From the NCBI GenBank assembly GCA_965261255.1, contig CBDHCQ010000004.1, forward strand, positions 248,001 to 312,000: DNA of 64,000 bases, written 5' to 3'. Numbering within the stretch: position 1 is the stretch's first letter; every line of letters begins with the position of its first letter. The notes under the pieces were generated by a model. That model saw nothing but the letters and a program-made list of their open reading frames with translations. It made no database searches and was not told the DNA's origin. Positions 53,234 to 62,965 of the stretch are shown in pieces. This stretch comes from Bin80 sp965261255. GTDB taxonomy: Bacteria; Bacteroidota; Rhodothermia; Rhodothermales; Bin80. Both the position numbers and the translations under genes were made by a program.

Positions 53234-54355
53234 TCAGGTCCACCGCCATTTGAAAGGCGAGAGGTCTACAGGTGGCGTGTTATCCAGCGCCAACGCAGCC
53301 AACGATTCACCGACAGCACTACTGGCTTTGAACCCATGCCCGGAACAGGCACTGCCTACAACAAAGCGTGTGTCAGTTCCTCCCAGATAGTCGATTAGGT
53401 AATCCTTGTCCGGCGTATTTGAGTACAAACAAACAGTCGTATTGCGACATGTACCTGCGGCGTCAGGCATTATTCGCTCCAGTACGCTGCGCACCCCCGA
53501 TTCATCTTCGGGGCGCAGTATACGACTAACATCGTCCGGATGCTTGGCAAGCGGACCAGCGTGGTGTAGCCCAATTTTCACCCCGTTACCCAGGTCTGGG
53601 AAACCATAACTCCTAAGTCCGTTGTTCTCCTCAAGAATAAACACCGGACAAGCGTCGGGAGCGAACTTTTTGGCAGCTGTCGTGAACCAGGATGTGGTGA
53701 CCCGTTCAATTGCGAGCGGGACCGGTGCAAAGTCACTCATCCAGGACCCAGCGGTCAGAATCACACGCGAGGCTCGAAAAGTGTCGGAGCCGGCTTTTAC
53801 AATGACATGATCGCCCTCGGGGATGCAGGATGTGACAGGCGTACCGAACCGGCATTGAGCGCCATATGCAGAAGCTTGCTGTAAATGTGCGCGAAGGCAG
53901 CGTTCGGGATGTATGTAACCTGCTTCTAACTCCAACAGAGCCACCTGATCTGGTTGGAGATGGTAGGCAGGGTAACGGTCATTTACTTCTTTCGAAGACA
54001 GCAGAACATGTTTGGTGTCACTGGCGACAGCACTCCTGCACGCAGAACGGATCATTTCACTGTCTGCGTGACCAATATTGAGCGATCCTCCCAGGTTCAT
54101 TAGTTGCTGTCCTGACACTTCCTCCAGATTGTGCCAGAGAGTGTACGCTCTGGTCAGTATCGGCAAGTATTTGACGCCCTCGAAATAGGCTTTGCGGATA
54201 ATACGGCTCTCGCTGTGTGTGGAGCCACGATCGTGTGGAGGCACAAACCGGTCAATGCCCATCACTGTGGCTCCTGACTGGGCGACATGAAATAGAGCTG
54301 CGCTGCCTGCTGCTCCCAGTCCAACGACGATGACATCAAAGTAGCGTGGCGTCAT
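53234..54355 (-). CDS. Sarcosine oxidase / N-methyltryptophan oxidase-like FAD enzyme
   Basis: 373 residues. It begins FDVIVVGLGAAGSAALFHVA (FAD-binding) and has the MSOX-family words GSTHSESRIIRKAYFEG and VVGSACSGHGFKASSAVGE, where the cysteine in SACSGHGF is the usual site of covalent FAD attachment. It would oxidise a secondary or N-methyl amine, releasing peroxide. The substrate is not readable. It starts directly after the rodA stop. Confidence 0.88.
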   Translation of the reverse strand: MTPRYFDVIVVGLGAAGSAALFHVAQSGATVMGIDRFVPPHDRGSTHSESRIIRKAYFEGVKYLPILTRAYTLWHNLEEVSGQQLMNLGGSLNIGHADSEMIRSACRSAVASDTKHVLLSSKEVNDRYPAYHLQPDQVALLELEAGYIHPERCLRAHLQQASAYGAQCRFGTPVTSCIPEGDHVIVKAGSDTFRASRVILTAGSWMSDFAPVPLAIERVTTSWFTTAAKKFAPDACPVFILEENNGLRSYGFPDLGNGVKIGLHHAGPLAKHPDDVSRILRPEDESGVRSVLERIMPDAAGTCRNTTVCLYSNTPDKDYLIDYLGGTDTRFVVGSACSGHGFKASSAVGESLAALALDNTPPVDLSPFKWRWT

Positions 54356-55606
54356 TTATATGTACATCGCGAACTCGCTGCGTCTCATGTAGGCGGCCAA
54401 TGCAAGACCCATAAGTGTCGTATTGGTGAGTAACGCAGAACCACCGTAGGACAGGAAAGGTAACGGAATACCGATTACTGGCAACAAACCGAGCACCATA
54501 CCGATATTCACACTGATATGAATCAGGAAGATGCCAGCAGTACCGGCAGCGACAATGCTGCCGAAGGGGTGCTCTATCTCTCTCGCAAGCCGGACCAGAC
54601 GGAGCATAAGTGTTGCGAAGAGCAACAGGACCAGAATTGAACCGACAAACCCCCATTCCTCTCCGATGACAGAGAACACAAAATCCGTGGATTGCTCAGG
54701 AATGTAACGTCCTTGTGTCTGACTGCCCTTCATATGCCCTTCCCCGAACCATCCCCCCGAACCAAGCGCAGCTTTCGATTGCACGAGGTGAAAGCCGACG
54801 CCCGCTCGATATTCGTCCGCCTCCGGGTTTAAGAAGGACTCAATGCGTGCGACTTGGTGCGGCTGGAATACGGCATTCAGGGCAAAAGATGCAACCCCGA
54901 GGGTTATGACACCTGCCAGTACGCCCAATGTTACCCATGTGCGGCTTCGTGTCGTGAACCAGGCAATGACTCCAACCACAACCGTAAACCCCAACGCTAT
55001 CGTCCAATCTAGGATAGTCAGATAGCCAGCTATCGGGAAGATGATCAGCAGTCCGATTACCCTGAGCCGAATACCAGCCCAAAGCCATAGAATCGGAATA
55101 AGCCCCACAAAAACAAGCGCGGTTCCGAGGTCGTTTTGGAGTATAATGAGCATTGCAGGCAGGGCAAGCACGCCGACCATGGGTAGTGCTGTTGATCCAA
55201 CGCTGCCCTTGCGTGAAGACAAGATGAAAGCTGCCATAAGCAGCGTGCCAACCTTGGCAAGTTCCGAGGACTGAAAACCAAACGGGCCAAAGTAAACCCA
55301 CGAACGTGCACCACTTACCTCTCGACCAAAGACCAAAGCGATAACCAAAAGTGCCAATGATGCCAGGTATATCCAGGGGGTCAGGCGAATGAGCAGGCGT
55401 ACCGGGATGAGCATTATGACTGACAAAGCCCCCGCACAAATAAAGAGCCATGTGATCTGGCGCTGAAAATTGCGCTGGACCGTATTAAGCAAGTATTCCT
55501 GTGCATCCCCATGCGTTGCGCTGTAAATGGCAATTAGTCCGCAAGTACACAGAGCGACCCAGACCAGTAGAATTGGGAAGTCCAGATTCTTGTACCAGCG
55601 CCGCAT
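54356..55606 (-). CDS. rodA: RodA, peptidoglycan polymerase for cell elongation
   Basis: 416 residues with ten membrane helices. The SEDS hallmarks are present: FFGPFGFQSSELAK-like (FGPFGFQSSELAKV at about 108-121), DLGTALVF, QSKAALGSGGWFGEG, PEQSTDFVFSVIGEEWGF and GIPLPFLSYGGSALL. It polymerises glycan strands with its partner PBP2, encoded two bases upstream. The pair defines lateral wall growth. Confidence 0.96.
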   Translation of the reverse strand: MRRWYKNLDFPILLVWVALCTCGLIAIYSATHGDAQEYLLNTVQRNFQRQITWLFICAGALSVIMLIPVRLLIRLTPWIYLASLALLVIALVFGREVSGARSWVYFGPFGFQSSELAKVGTLLMAAFILSSRKGSVGSTALPMVGVLALPAMLIILQNDLGTALVFVGLIPILWLWAGIRLRVIGLLIIFPIAGYLTILDWTIALGFTVVVGVIAWFTTRSRTWVTLGVLAGVITLGVASFALNAVFQPHQVARIESFLNPEADEYRAGVGFHLVQSKAALGSGGWFGEGHMKGSQTQGRYIPEQSTDFVFSVIGEEWGFVGSILVLLLFATLMLRLVRLAREIEHPFGSIVAAGTAGIFLIHISVNIGMVLGLLPVIGIPLPFLSYGGSALLTNTTLMGLALAAYMRRSEFAMYI

Positions 55607-55608
55607 GG

Positions 55609-57456
55609 TTATTGGTTTTCGCTGGAAAGCGGCTGGCTGATGGCTGTCATTGCCCGATCCATCCGGATGTCAGTCCGCCACGAGGGAGGGATTTCGCCTT
55701 TGATATACTGCTCGGCCATCAAACTGCCAATGGGTGCTGCACATCTGCTGCCGTCGCCTGTGTTCTCGCATTGAACGGCAAGGGCAATCTGCGGATCATC
55801 GAAGGGTGCGAACATGATAAAAACTGAGTGATCCCTCAAGTTTCTGGGCGCTTGTGCAGTCCCGGTCTTGCCTGCGCTCGGAATGCCGGGGATCTGCGAT
55901 GCCCGTCCAGTCCCTTCTTCCATGACCAGGCGCATGCCCCGGCGTACGAGATTGACATAGGCGGTATCAATCCCCAGCGGCGTTGGATCGGGCAAGCCCG
56001 GTGGGTCTATTTTTTCGCCCGTTTGGGTATTGACCAGATACGCAACCATGCGCGGCGCATGCATGGTTCCTCCATTGGCCAAGGCAGCTGTGTATTGGGC
56101 CAACTGGAGTGGGGTAACCCCCATATCGCCCTGTCCGACTCCGAGATTCATCACGTCGCCCTTGCCCCAATAGCTACGCGTATTATTGAAATAAGCGGAG
56201 TCCGGGATAAGTCCGGCTGTCTGCTCCCTGAGGTCCGTGGGGGTTTCAACACCAAAGCCAAAACGGTTCGCGTATCGCTTGAAGACGGATAGATCCATCC
56301 GCGCAGCCAATTCAAAGAAGAACGTATTACATGAGTTTTTGATGGCCTCCAAAACCGTTTGATGGCCGTAAGATCCCAGGCATCTAAAAAAACGTCCTTG
56401 CCCGATAGGGTGGTATCCGGGACAGTAGATGGTGGCCTCCTCCCCTCTTTCTCCAAGGAGTCCCTCAGACAGTGCAAGCAGTGCCATGAAAGGTTTCCAG
56501 GTGGATCCGGGCGGCATCAGATTCATGGATGCACGGTTGTACAGCGGCGTGTCTGGGTGGACGCTCAGATCTTGCCACGCCTGAGGACTAAGGTCTCCGC
56601 TAAAGAGCTCGAGAGGGTAATCGGGCTTACTCACGAGAGCAATAATCCCTCCGGTTTTCGGGTCCAGTGCTATTGCGGCCCCGCGCTTGTTAACAAACAG
56701 CGACTCGGCTAGTGCCTGTACACGATGATCCAGGGCTAGGTGAATGTCATAGACATGTCTTGGTAGTTGATCACTTTGCCCCTGAGCATACTTCATAACT
56801 TCCAGGCCGTGCACATTGACCCAGCGTCGTGCTACTCCCGGCACGCCGCGCAGCCACGGCTCGTAGCCTCGTTCAATGCCAGTGCGTCCAAGAATATCTC
56901 CCTGGCGATAGAGGGCGGTGTCTAAAGAGACAGACGATCCAGAACTGAGTTCGGCCTTCGTTATTTCTCCAGTATATCCCAGAATATGCGAAGCGCGTGC
57001 ATTTGTGGAATAGTTGCGCTGCTGCCCGGTTTCCCATCCTACGCCTTTAAGACGGTAGGCATCCTCCAGTATGCGCGCGTACCGCTCGAACGAAACGTTC
57101 GAAAATGAAGGACTCGGCCGGTATGGATTCCAGGCCTGCGCCTCTTCCAGTTGCCGGGTAACCACTGAATCTTCCACTCCGAGATGGTCGGCCAGCAGGG
57201 GGATTTGTGCGCGATCAAAATTACGCGGGGTTAGCGTAATTGTGTAGGTCGGGTGATTATCGACCATCAGCGTACCGTCGCGGTCATAGATAGAGCCACG
57301 CGCGGGTATTATGCGCATATCGCGTAGTGCATTACCGCGCGCGATGCTTGACAGGTCCTGCTGTTCGGCGATCTGCAGTCTGAATAGTTGGAGGCTCAAG
57401 ATCACCAGAGCGCCACCAATCGCGAAGGTGAAGAGCCAATAGCGTTGGTCAGTCAA
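55609..57456 (-). CDS. mrdA: Penicillin-binding protein 2 (MrdA)
   Basis: 615 residues. One N-terminal membrane segment (8-26) is followed by the PBP dimerisation domain (RGSIYDRDGTLMVDN near 55), then the transpeptidase with SxxK in PPGSTWKPF, SxN in NSCNTFFF, and AGKTGTAQAP. The KTG box is near 535. It crosslinks peptidoglycan during elongation and works with RodA, whose gene follows two bases later. mreC/mreD are not in the window; the divergent gene at 57617 starts instead. Confidence 0.96.
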   Translation of the reverse strand: MTDQRYWLFTFAIGGALVILSLQLFRLQIAEQQDLSSIARGNALRDMRIIPARGSIYDRDGTLMVDNHPTYTITLTPRNFDRAQIPLLADHLGVEDSVVTRQLEEAQAWNPYRPSPSFSNVSFERYARILEDAYRLKGVGWETGQQRNYSTNARASHILGYTGEITKAELSSGSSVSLDTALYRQGDILGRTGIERGYEPWLRGVPGVARRWVNVHGLEVMKYAQGQSDQLPRHVYDIHLALDHRVQALAESLFVNKRGAAIALDPKTGGIIALVSKPDYPLELFSGDLSPQAWQDLSVHPDTPLYNRASMNLMPPGSTWKPFMALLALSEGLLGERGEEATIYCPGYHPIGQGRFFRCLGSYGHQTVLEAIKNSCNTFFFELAARMDLSVFKRYANRFGFGVETPTDLREQTAGLIPDSAYFNNTRSYWGKGDVMNLGVGQGDMGVTPLQLAQYTAALANGGTMHAPRMVAYLVNTQTGEKIDPPGLPDPTPLGIDTAYVNLVRRGMRLVMEEGTGRASQIPGIPSAGKTGTAQAPRNLRDHSVFIMFAPFDDPQIALAVQCENTGDGSRCAAPIGSLMAEQYIKGEIPPSWRTDIRMDRAMTAISQPLSSENQ

Positions 57457-57616
57457 TGGAATGGTATGGTAATTGCGAACGTTTAAATTACAGCATCGTT
57501 GTTCAAATGGAACCGGTTGCCAGTCTAAGACTATTACTCGTTGGGAACAATCAAACTGTTACCGCGATGGGTCGTACTAAAATAGATCAAAAAATACAGA
57601 CCAATAGGGGTACTCC

Positions 57617-60600
57617 ATGAGGAAGTTTTTGTTGTTGGCCATGTTGATTATTCTGCCGATTCTTCTGACCTCGGGGCCCGTGTTGGCACAGCAGTTCGGA
57701 CGCAATAAAGTGCAGTACGACCAATTCCAGTTCCGAAGTTTTCGGACGCCACACTTCCAGTTTTACTACTATCCAGAGGAAAAGGCCGCGGTTGAAGACG
57801 CGGCCCGAATGGGGGAGCGGTGGTATCGTCGTCATTCGCGGACCTTCCTGCGCGATTTCCATGAGCGCAAGCCAATCATTTTTTATGCCAACGACGCCGA
57901 TTTCCAGCAGACCAATGTTATCGGCGGGGGCATAGGGCAGGGTACCGGAGGAGTTACCGAAAGTCTTAAGGAGCGTGTTGTCATGCCGCTTACGGGAATC
58001 TATAAGGAGACCGATCACGTGTTGGGTCATGAGCTCGTGCACAGTTTCCAATACGATATTGCACTTTCGCGAGGGGACAGCTCCCGCTTTGCACTTCAAC
58101 TGCTGCCCTTGTGGCTTGTGGAGGGGATGGCAGAGTATCTATCTGTTGGCCGGGATGATGCACACACGGCCATGTGGATGCGTGATGCGGCGCTGAGAGA
58201 CGACCTGCCGACTATAGAGCAGTTGACCCGGAGTAACAAATATTTTCCTTATCGCTACGGACAGGCGTACCTAGCCTACATCGGTGGAAAGTACGGGGAC
58301 GCAGCGGTTACCAATCTTTTTAAGTTGGGAGGGCGTACAGGTGTTGATTCGGCTTTTGTGTACACGATCGGGATCACTGCTGATTCTCTTTCCGTGGAGT
58401 GGGCCCAGGCCATCCGGGACGCCTACATGCCAATCATGGATTCGCGCACGCATCCAGACAGCGCAGGAACAGCAATCCTGTCGGAGGAGCTCAGCGGAGG
58501 AGCTCTGAACCTTTCGCCCACCGTGAGTCCAGACGGACAGTATATAGCTTACCTTAGTGAGAAGGATATCTTTAACATCAATCTGTTCATTGCAGATGCG
58601 GAGACCGGGGAAACCATCCGCAAACTGAGTGCGACCAACACCAATCCACACTTCGACAATATTCGATTCATCAACTCGGCGGGCTCCTGGTCCCCTGATG
58701 GCAAGCGTTTTGCGTTCGTGACCTTTTCGCAGGGGGACAACGAACTTTCAATATGGAATTTGGACTCCGGCAGCCTCGAGAACCGGATCAGTGTTGAGGG
58801 CGTGAGCGCGTTCAGCAATCCCGCTTGGTCTCCAGATGGGGGTTCAATTGCATTTTCCGGGATTGATGGAGGGATCAGTGACCTATACATTTATGACCTC
58901 CAGGAGGGCCGGGTACGCCAGATTACCAGTGATCGATTTGCTGACCTTCAGCCTGCATGGTCCCCGGATGGCCAGACGTTGGCGGTCGTAACGGATCGTG
59001 GTCCAGACGGGACAAATTTTGAAACGCTGGAGTATGCCGAGACGCGTATTTCGCTTATTGATCTCAGCACTGGCACGCACAGTACACTGCGTCCCTTTGA
59101 ACATGGGAAGCATATCAATCCGCAGTTTTCACCGGATGGGCAAAGTTTGTATTTCATCAGTGATCAGGACGGCTTTTCGGATATCTACCGGTATGATTTT
59201 CGCGAGGAAAGGCCCTACCGTGTGACAAGCCTCAAAACGGGGGTTAGTGGTATTACTGCACTGTCTCCCACGATGAGTGTAGCTTCACAGAATGGAAGGG
59301 TCGTATTTTCGGTCTTTTATGACGGTGGCTACGATGTTTTCGGACTTGATGCTGATGAGGCCGTGGGGACCGTGGCTGAAAACAATACCTTGACCCGTGC
59401 CAATATTCTGCCCCCGCAGAGTGCAGAGGACGAGGGACTGGTAGCTGATTACCTGGATGATCCGCTGACTGGACTTCCAGAACCTAGAACTTCGGTTGAA
59501 GAGATATACAGTTCGCGACTTCAGCTGGATTATGTAGCACCTCCGACAATTGGAGTATCGGTTGGAGGATACTATGGTGGAGGTGCAGCCGGGGGAGTTG
59601 GATTCTACTTCAGTGATATGCTGGGCAATCAGAATCTAGCGATTGTTGCACAGGCCAATGGCACATTCAAGGACGTGGGGGGGATGGTGCAATACATGAA
59701 CCGCGGGCGGAGATTTAATTATGGTGGGTTGGCGGCACACATCCCGTATCTGTACGGTTATCCGCAGCAGGGTTTTAATCAGTTTGGGGAGTACGTAATT
59801 CGCGATCTGCGTCAACGGTTGTATCTGGACCAGATTCGGGGTATTGGCTCATATCCTTTGACCACGACGCGACGGTTTGAAGTGTTTGGAGGGTTCACCC
59901 GCTATGGGTTCGACATTCAGGCCTACGACTACACATATACGGCTTTCGGCATCCAGCGGGAACGCAGGAATGCGGACAAGTGCAGCAATCTTTCCGAAGA
60001 GGAGCGTCAGTCGGTTTGGGCTTGCGAGCCGGATGGTTTCTATTATGTTGATGTGGGTTTGGCGTACGTGGGAGACTTCAGCAACTTTGCTTTTACCTCG
60101 CCTTCACAAGGGGGAAGGTATAGGTTCGAGGTAGCCCCTCGCATTGGTACCGACAATTTTGTCAGCGTCCTGGCTGACTATCGTCGTTATTTCTTCCCGC
60201 GGCCCTTCACATTTGCTATTCGTGGCATGTTTGCGGGCAATTTTGGAGGTGATCAGGAGCAGGTCTTCTCACGTGAGAGTCTCTATTATCCCTACTACCG
60301 GGGTTTTGTCAGAGGGTACAATTATAACTCTTTTGATTTTGGTGAAGAATGCCGAGATATTACGTGCTCGGTATACACACGTCTGTTCGGGACGCGCGCG
60401 GCATTGGCGAGCGCGGAAATTCGCTTACCCTTGTTGGGCACGGAAGTCCTGGGGCTGATCAATTTCCCCTATTTGCCGCTGGAGCTCGTGGGTTTCGTGG
60501 ATGCGGGAATGGCTTGGAATGAGGGAGATGATCCATTCGAAATGTTAAAGTTTGAGCGGGACACAATTGAGCGTGTGCCGGTTGTAAGTGCTGGTCCCGC

Positions 60601-60712
60601 AGCGCGATTTAACTTGCTGGGATACCTTGTCTTTGAGATTTATTATGCCTATCCATTCCAGCGACCGCAGAAGGGAGGACATTTTGGATTCCAGCTACTG
60701 CCAGGCTGGTGA
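57617..60712 (+). CDS. Metallopeptidase-propeller-outer membrane barrel fusion
   Basis: 1031 residues in three parts. Residues 1-25 are a signal peptide. About 30-280 is a peptidase-MA-like domain with HELVH (138-142) and, 26 residues on, WLVEGMAEYL (Glu169 as likely third zinc ligand). About 285-600 is a TolB/PD40 beta-propeller with repeated SPDGQYIAYLS, WSPDGKRFAFV, WSPDGGSIAFS and FSPDGQSLYFIS words. About 640-1031 is a strand-rich domain with barrel-like aromatic belts, ending FELYYAYPFQRP and FGFQLLPGW (final Trp), fitting an outer membrane beta-barrel of the BamA/TamA type. It is probably an outer membrane protease or receptor. The substrate is unknown. Confidence 0.85.
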   Translation: MRKFLLLAMLIILPILLTSGPVLAQQFGRNKVQYDQFQFRSFRTPHFQFYYYPEEKAAVEDAARMGERWYRRHSRTFLRDFHERKPIIFYANDADFQQTNVIGGGIGQGTGGVTESLKERVVMPLTGIYKETDHVLGHELVHSFQYDIALSRGDSSRFALQLLPLWLVEGMAEYLSVGRDDAHTAMWMRDAALRDDLPTIEQLTRSNKYFPYRYGQAYLAYIGGKYGDAAVTNLFKLGGRTGVDSAFVYTIGITADSLSVEWAQAIRDAYMPIMDSRTHPDSAGTAILSEELSGGALNLSPTVSPDGQYIAYLSEKDIFNINLFIADAETGETIRKLSATNTNPHFDNIRFINSAGSWSPDGKRFAFVTFSQGDNELSIWNLDSGSLENRISVEGVSAFSNPAWSPDGGSIAFSGIDGGISDLYIYDLQEGRVRQITSDRFADLQPAWSPDGQTLAVVTDRGPDGTNFETLEYAETRISLIDLSTGTHSTLRPFEHGKHINPQFSPDGQSLYFISDQDGFSDIYRYDFREERPYRVTSLKTGVSGITALSPTMSVASQNGRVVFSVFYDGGYDVFGLDADEAVGTVAENNTLTRANILPPQSAEDEGLVADYLDDPLTGLPEPRTSVEEIYSSRLQLDYVAPPTIGVSVGGYYGGGAAGGVGFYFSDMLGNQNLAIVAQANGTFKDVGGMVQYMNRGRRFNYGGLAAHIPYLYGYPQQGFNQFGEYVIRDLRQRLYLDQIRGIGSYPLTTTRRFEVFGGFTRYGFDIQAYDYTYTAFGIQRERRNADKCSNLSEEERQSVWACEPDGFYYVDVGLAYVGDFSNFAFTSPSQGGRYRFEVAPRIGTDNFVSVLADYRRYFFPRPFTFAIRGMFAGNFGGDQEQVFSRESLYYPYYRGFVRGYNYNSFDFGEECRDITCSVYTRLFGTRAALASAEIRLPLLGTEVLGLINFPYLPLELVGFVDAGMAWNEGDDPFEMLKFERDTIERVPVVSAGPAARFNLLGYLVFEIYYAYPFQRPQKGGHFGFQLLPGW

Positions 60713-60722
60713 TCCCTGAGAC

Positions 60723-61826
60723 ATGAATGATAACTTGAGGCGTTGGCTCTTCGGGCTGGATCCCGGTTTGGCACATCGGCTGGGATTCGGGGCAGCTTGG
60801 CTTGCGGATCGTTGTGCGTCGCGGTATCTCCGCCGCACGTATACACTGAAGAATACTGTTCTTCACCAGCGTGTCTGGGGTTTGAATTTTCCAAATCCAG
60901 TGGGGTTGGCAGCAGGATGCGACAAGAATGCACTACTGCTTCCGTTCTGGGCCAAACTGGGTTTTGGGCATACGGAGGTAGGTTCGGTAACCCTGCGTCG
61001 ATCACGGGGCAATGCACGACCAAGATTATTTCGACTCGAGAAAGATCGTGCAATTGTTAACCGACTGGGTTTGCCAAGCAAGGGTGCTCGCCGAGTTGCT
61101 CGACGCTTGTCCGGTGCAAGTGAAATCGCGATGCCAGTTGGTGTCAGTATTGCCAGGGTCCATGGAAGAACATCGCCGATTGAGGACTATCGTCGCTGTG
61201 CATCTCTCTTGATTCCTTATGCTGATTACTTGACCATAAACATTTCGTGTCCCAATACCTCGGATGGCAAGACGTTCGAGACGCCGAAGTATCTGGACAA
61301 TCTACTCGAGGTGCTTATGGACGAAGTTGGCGGTCGTGTTCCGGTGTTGATAAAGCTTTCCCCTCTGGATACCCCGAAAGTGATATACGACAGTCAGACA
61401 GAGGGAATTCTAGAAACGGCGATCAGCCGCGGAGTGGACGGATTCGTCGTGGCCAATACTGCCAAGGATCGTGCAGGGCTTGTAACAGATAAGCACACTC
61501 TGGATACAATTGGTCCGGGGGGACTAAGTGGTGCACCAATTCACCACAGAGCGGTTCAGATGGTCAGGTACATCTATTCATGCGTTGGCCCAAGGTATCC
61601 GATTATCGGGGTCGGGGGGATTTTTTCGGCGGAGGATGCCTATCGGATGATTCGCGCAGGTGCGTGTTTACTGCAGTTGTACACGGGGCTGGTGTACGAA
61701 GGCCCGTCAATCGTGTATAATATTAAACATGGCCTGATTGAACTTCTGAAGGCGGATGGATTCACTTCTTTACAGTCAGCTGTGGGTAGTGAACAGGGAG
61801 TCAGAGAGATCGCAGGCACGGTGTGA
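60723..61826 (+). CDS. pyrD: Dihydroorotate dehydrogenase (quinone), PyrD
   Basis: 367 residues. An N-terminal membrane-associating part (1-60), then the FMN barrel: NPVGLAAGCDKNA, GSVTLRRSRGNARPRLFRL, NRLGLPSKG, VPVLIKLSPL, VANTAKDR, GLSGAPIHH and IGVGGIFSAEDAYRMIRAGACLLQLYTGLVYEGP. It oxidises dihydroorotate with quinone in pyrimidine synthesis (class 2). It starts ten bases after the fusion protein gene. Confidence 0.96.
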   Translation: MNDNLRRWLFGLDPGLAHRLGFGAAWLADRCASRYLRRTYTLKNTVLHQRVWGLNFPNPVGLAAGCDKNALLLPFWAKLGFGHTEVGSVTLRRSRGNARPRLFRLEKDRAIVNRLGLPSKGARRVARRLSGASEIAMPVGVSIARVHGRTSPIEDYRRCASLLIPYADYLTINISCPNTSDGKTFETPKYLDNLLEVLMDEVGGRVPVLIKLSPLDTPKVIYDSQTEGILETAISRGVDGFVVANTAKDRAGLVTDKHTLDTIGPGGLSGAPIHHRAVQMVRYIYSCVGPRYPIIGVGGIFSAEDAYRMIRAGACLLQLYTGLVYEGPSIVYNIKHGLIELLKADGFTSLQSAVGSEQGVREIAGTV

Positions 61827-61867
61827 ATCACGGAGACCGTGGACAGGGGTCTTGGTCGGGGGTTATG

Positions 61868-61892
61868 CGTAACAATAACAGGTTGTGTTACG
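61868..61892. terminator. Candidate hairpin after pyrD
   Basis: CGTAACA (61868-61874) and TGTTACG (61886-61892) pair perfectly with an 11-base loop, and CTTTT follows at 61900. The position between pyrD and the next gene suits a weak terminator or a regulator site. Confidence 0.35.
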
Positions 61893-61949
61893 ATAGTATC
61901 TTTTATTGCAGTCGAGATATGGATAGTGGTGTGTTTGTATTAGTTATCA

Positions 61950-62669
61950 ATGCGTATGTCGACTGAGATCGAAAGCTTGTGGTTTAGTCCGTTCCGGCAG
62001 ATTGGCGAAATTCAGGTCATACACGTTGACCTGACGCCACATGAGGTTCACGAACAGTACGCGCTTGAATGGCTCGACAAGGAAGAGCTAGCGCGCTGGC
62101 GGCGGTACCTCCCTGATCGTCCACGAAGGGAGTTCGCTCTGTGTCGGGCGGTGCTGCGTTATTCGCTTTGTCGGCGGCTTGGTTGTGAGAACAATCAGCT
62201 TTCGATAGTTCCTGCTACTTATGGTAAGCCGCATGCTCTGATCAATGGCCAACCGGCTCCAACCAGTTTCAATGTGAGTCACAGCGGATATCACGGCCTA
62301 ATTGCTTTTGCGCAAGGACAACAGCGTCTGGGGGTGGATGTGGAGGCCCAATCGCGTCGCAGAGATTTTGACGGAATTGCTGAAATGGTTTTTGGTCCGA
62401 ACGAACGGGCAGAAGTCGCCTCCGCGAATGGATTGGCGAAGGCACGCTTGTTTTTCAGATTCTGGACGTTGAAGGAGGCCCTGGTAAAGGCGTTCGGCAC
62501 AGGGCTGTCCATAGATCTCACTGCATTCGAAATCCCACCAGATATTCGGCATGGGGCCGAAAGAAGCATTTTTCAGTTTCCTGGACAGGACAGGACAGTT
62601 TGGGAGCTACGGGACTTGAGCACTAATGGTTATGCTGCTGCAATTGCAACAGAAATCGCCCGTGCATGA
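61950..62669 (+). CDS. 4'-phosphopantetheinyl transferase (Sfp-type)
   Basis: 239 residues. FNVSHSGYHGLIAFA, LGVDVEAQS and FWTLKEALVKAFGTGL are the three core motifs of Sfp-type transferases, with the magnesium-binding Asp in GVDVE and Glu in WTLKEA. It moves phosphopantetheine from CoA to carrier-protein serines; secondary-metabolite carriers are usual for the Sfp type. None is encoded nearby. A second ATG two codons on is an equal start. Confidence 0.9.
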   Translation: MRMSTEIESLWFSPFRQIGEIQVIHVDLTPHEVHEQYALEWLDKEELARWRRYLPDRPRREFALCRAVLRYSLCRRLGCENNQLSIVPATYGKPHALINGQPAPTSFNVSHSGYHGLIAFAQGQQRLGVDVEAQSRRRDFDGIAEMVFGPNERAEVASANGLAKARLFFRFWTLKEALVKAFGTGLSIDLTAFEIPPDIRHGAERSIFQFPGQDRTVWELRDLSTNGYAAAIATEIARA

Positions 62670-62839
62670 CCGTTAACGAGGATCCCGCAGCGTCAAAGAA
62701 TGATATCTCAGGTGTATTCGACCTGATGACTCGCTGGGAGATTCATGTAAACATCGTGTCCTGCGACTGTATCTTCAGTTGCCGTCAACTCCGTTGCTGG
62801 TTGTCGTTAGACATCTCCCTTTCAGCAGCAGCGTACTAG
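62666..62839 (+). CDS. Small ORF coupled to the transferase gene
   Basis: 57 codons, whose ATG overlaps the previous stop as ATGA. The protein (SGVFDLMTRWEIHV, then several cysteines) is not recognised. The coupling argues for a real or former gene, and the short length and frequent cysteines for decay or chance. Confidence 0.25.
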   Translation: MTVNEDPAASKNDISGVFDLMTRWEIHVNIVSCDCIFSCRQLRCWLSLDISLSAAAY

Positions 62840-62965
62840 CTCGTGTCAACGGTCTGCACAGTTATGGTCAAGTCCTTTTGATACGACACTGGATGCCAGT
62901 TCAGGATTCATTGACTCCTGGCTTGATCGGTAATTCAGTCCTCATTTTCTGATTTCTGAATGCGA

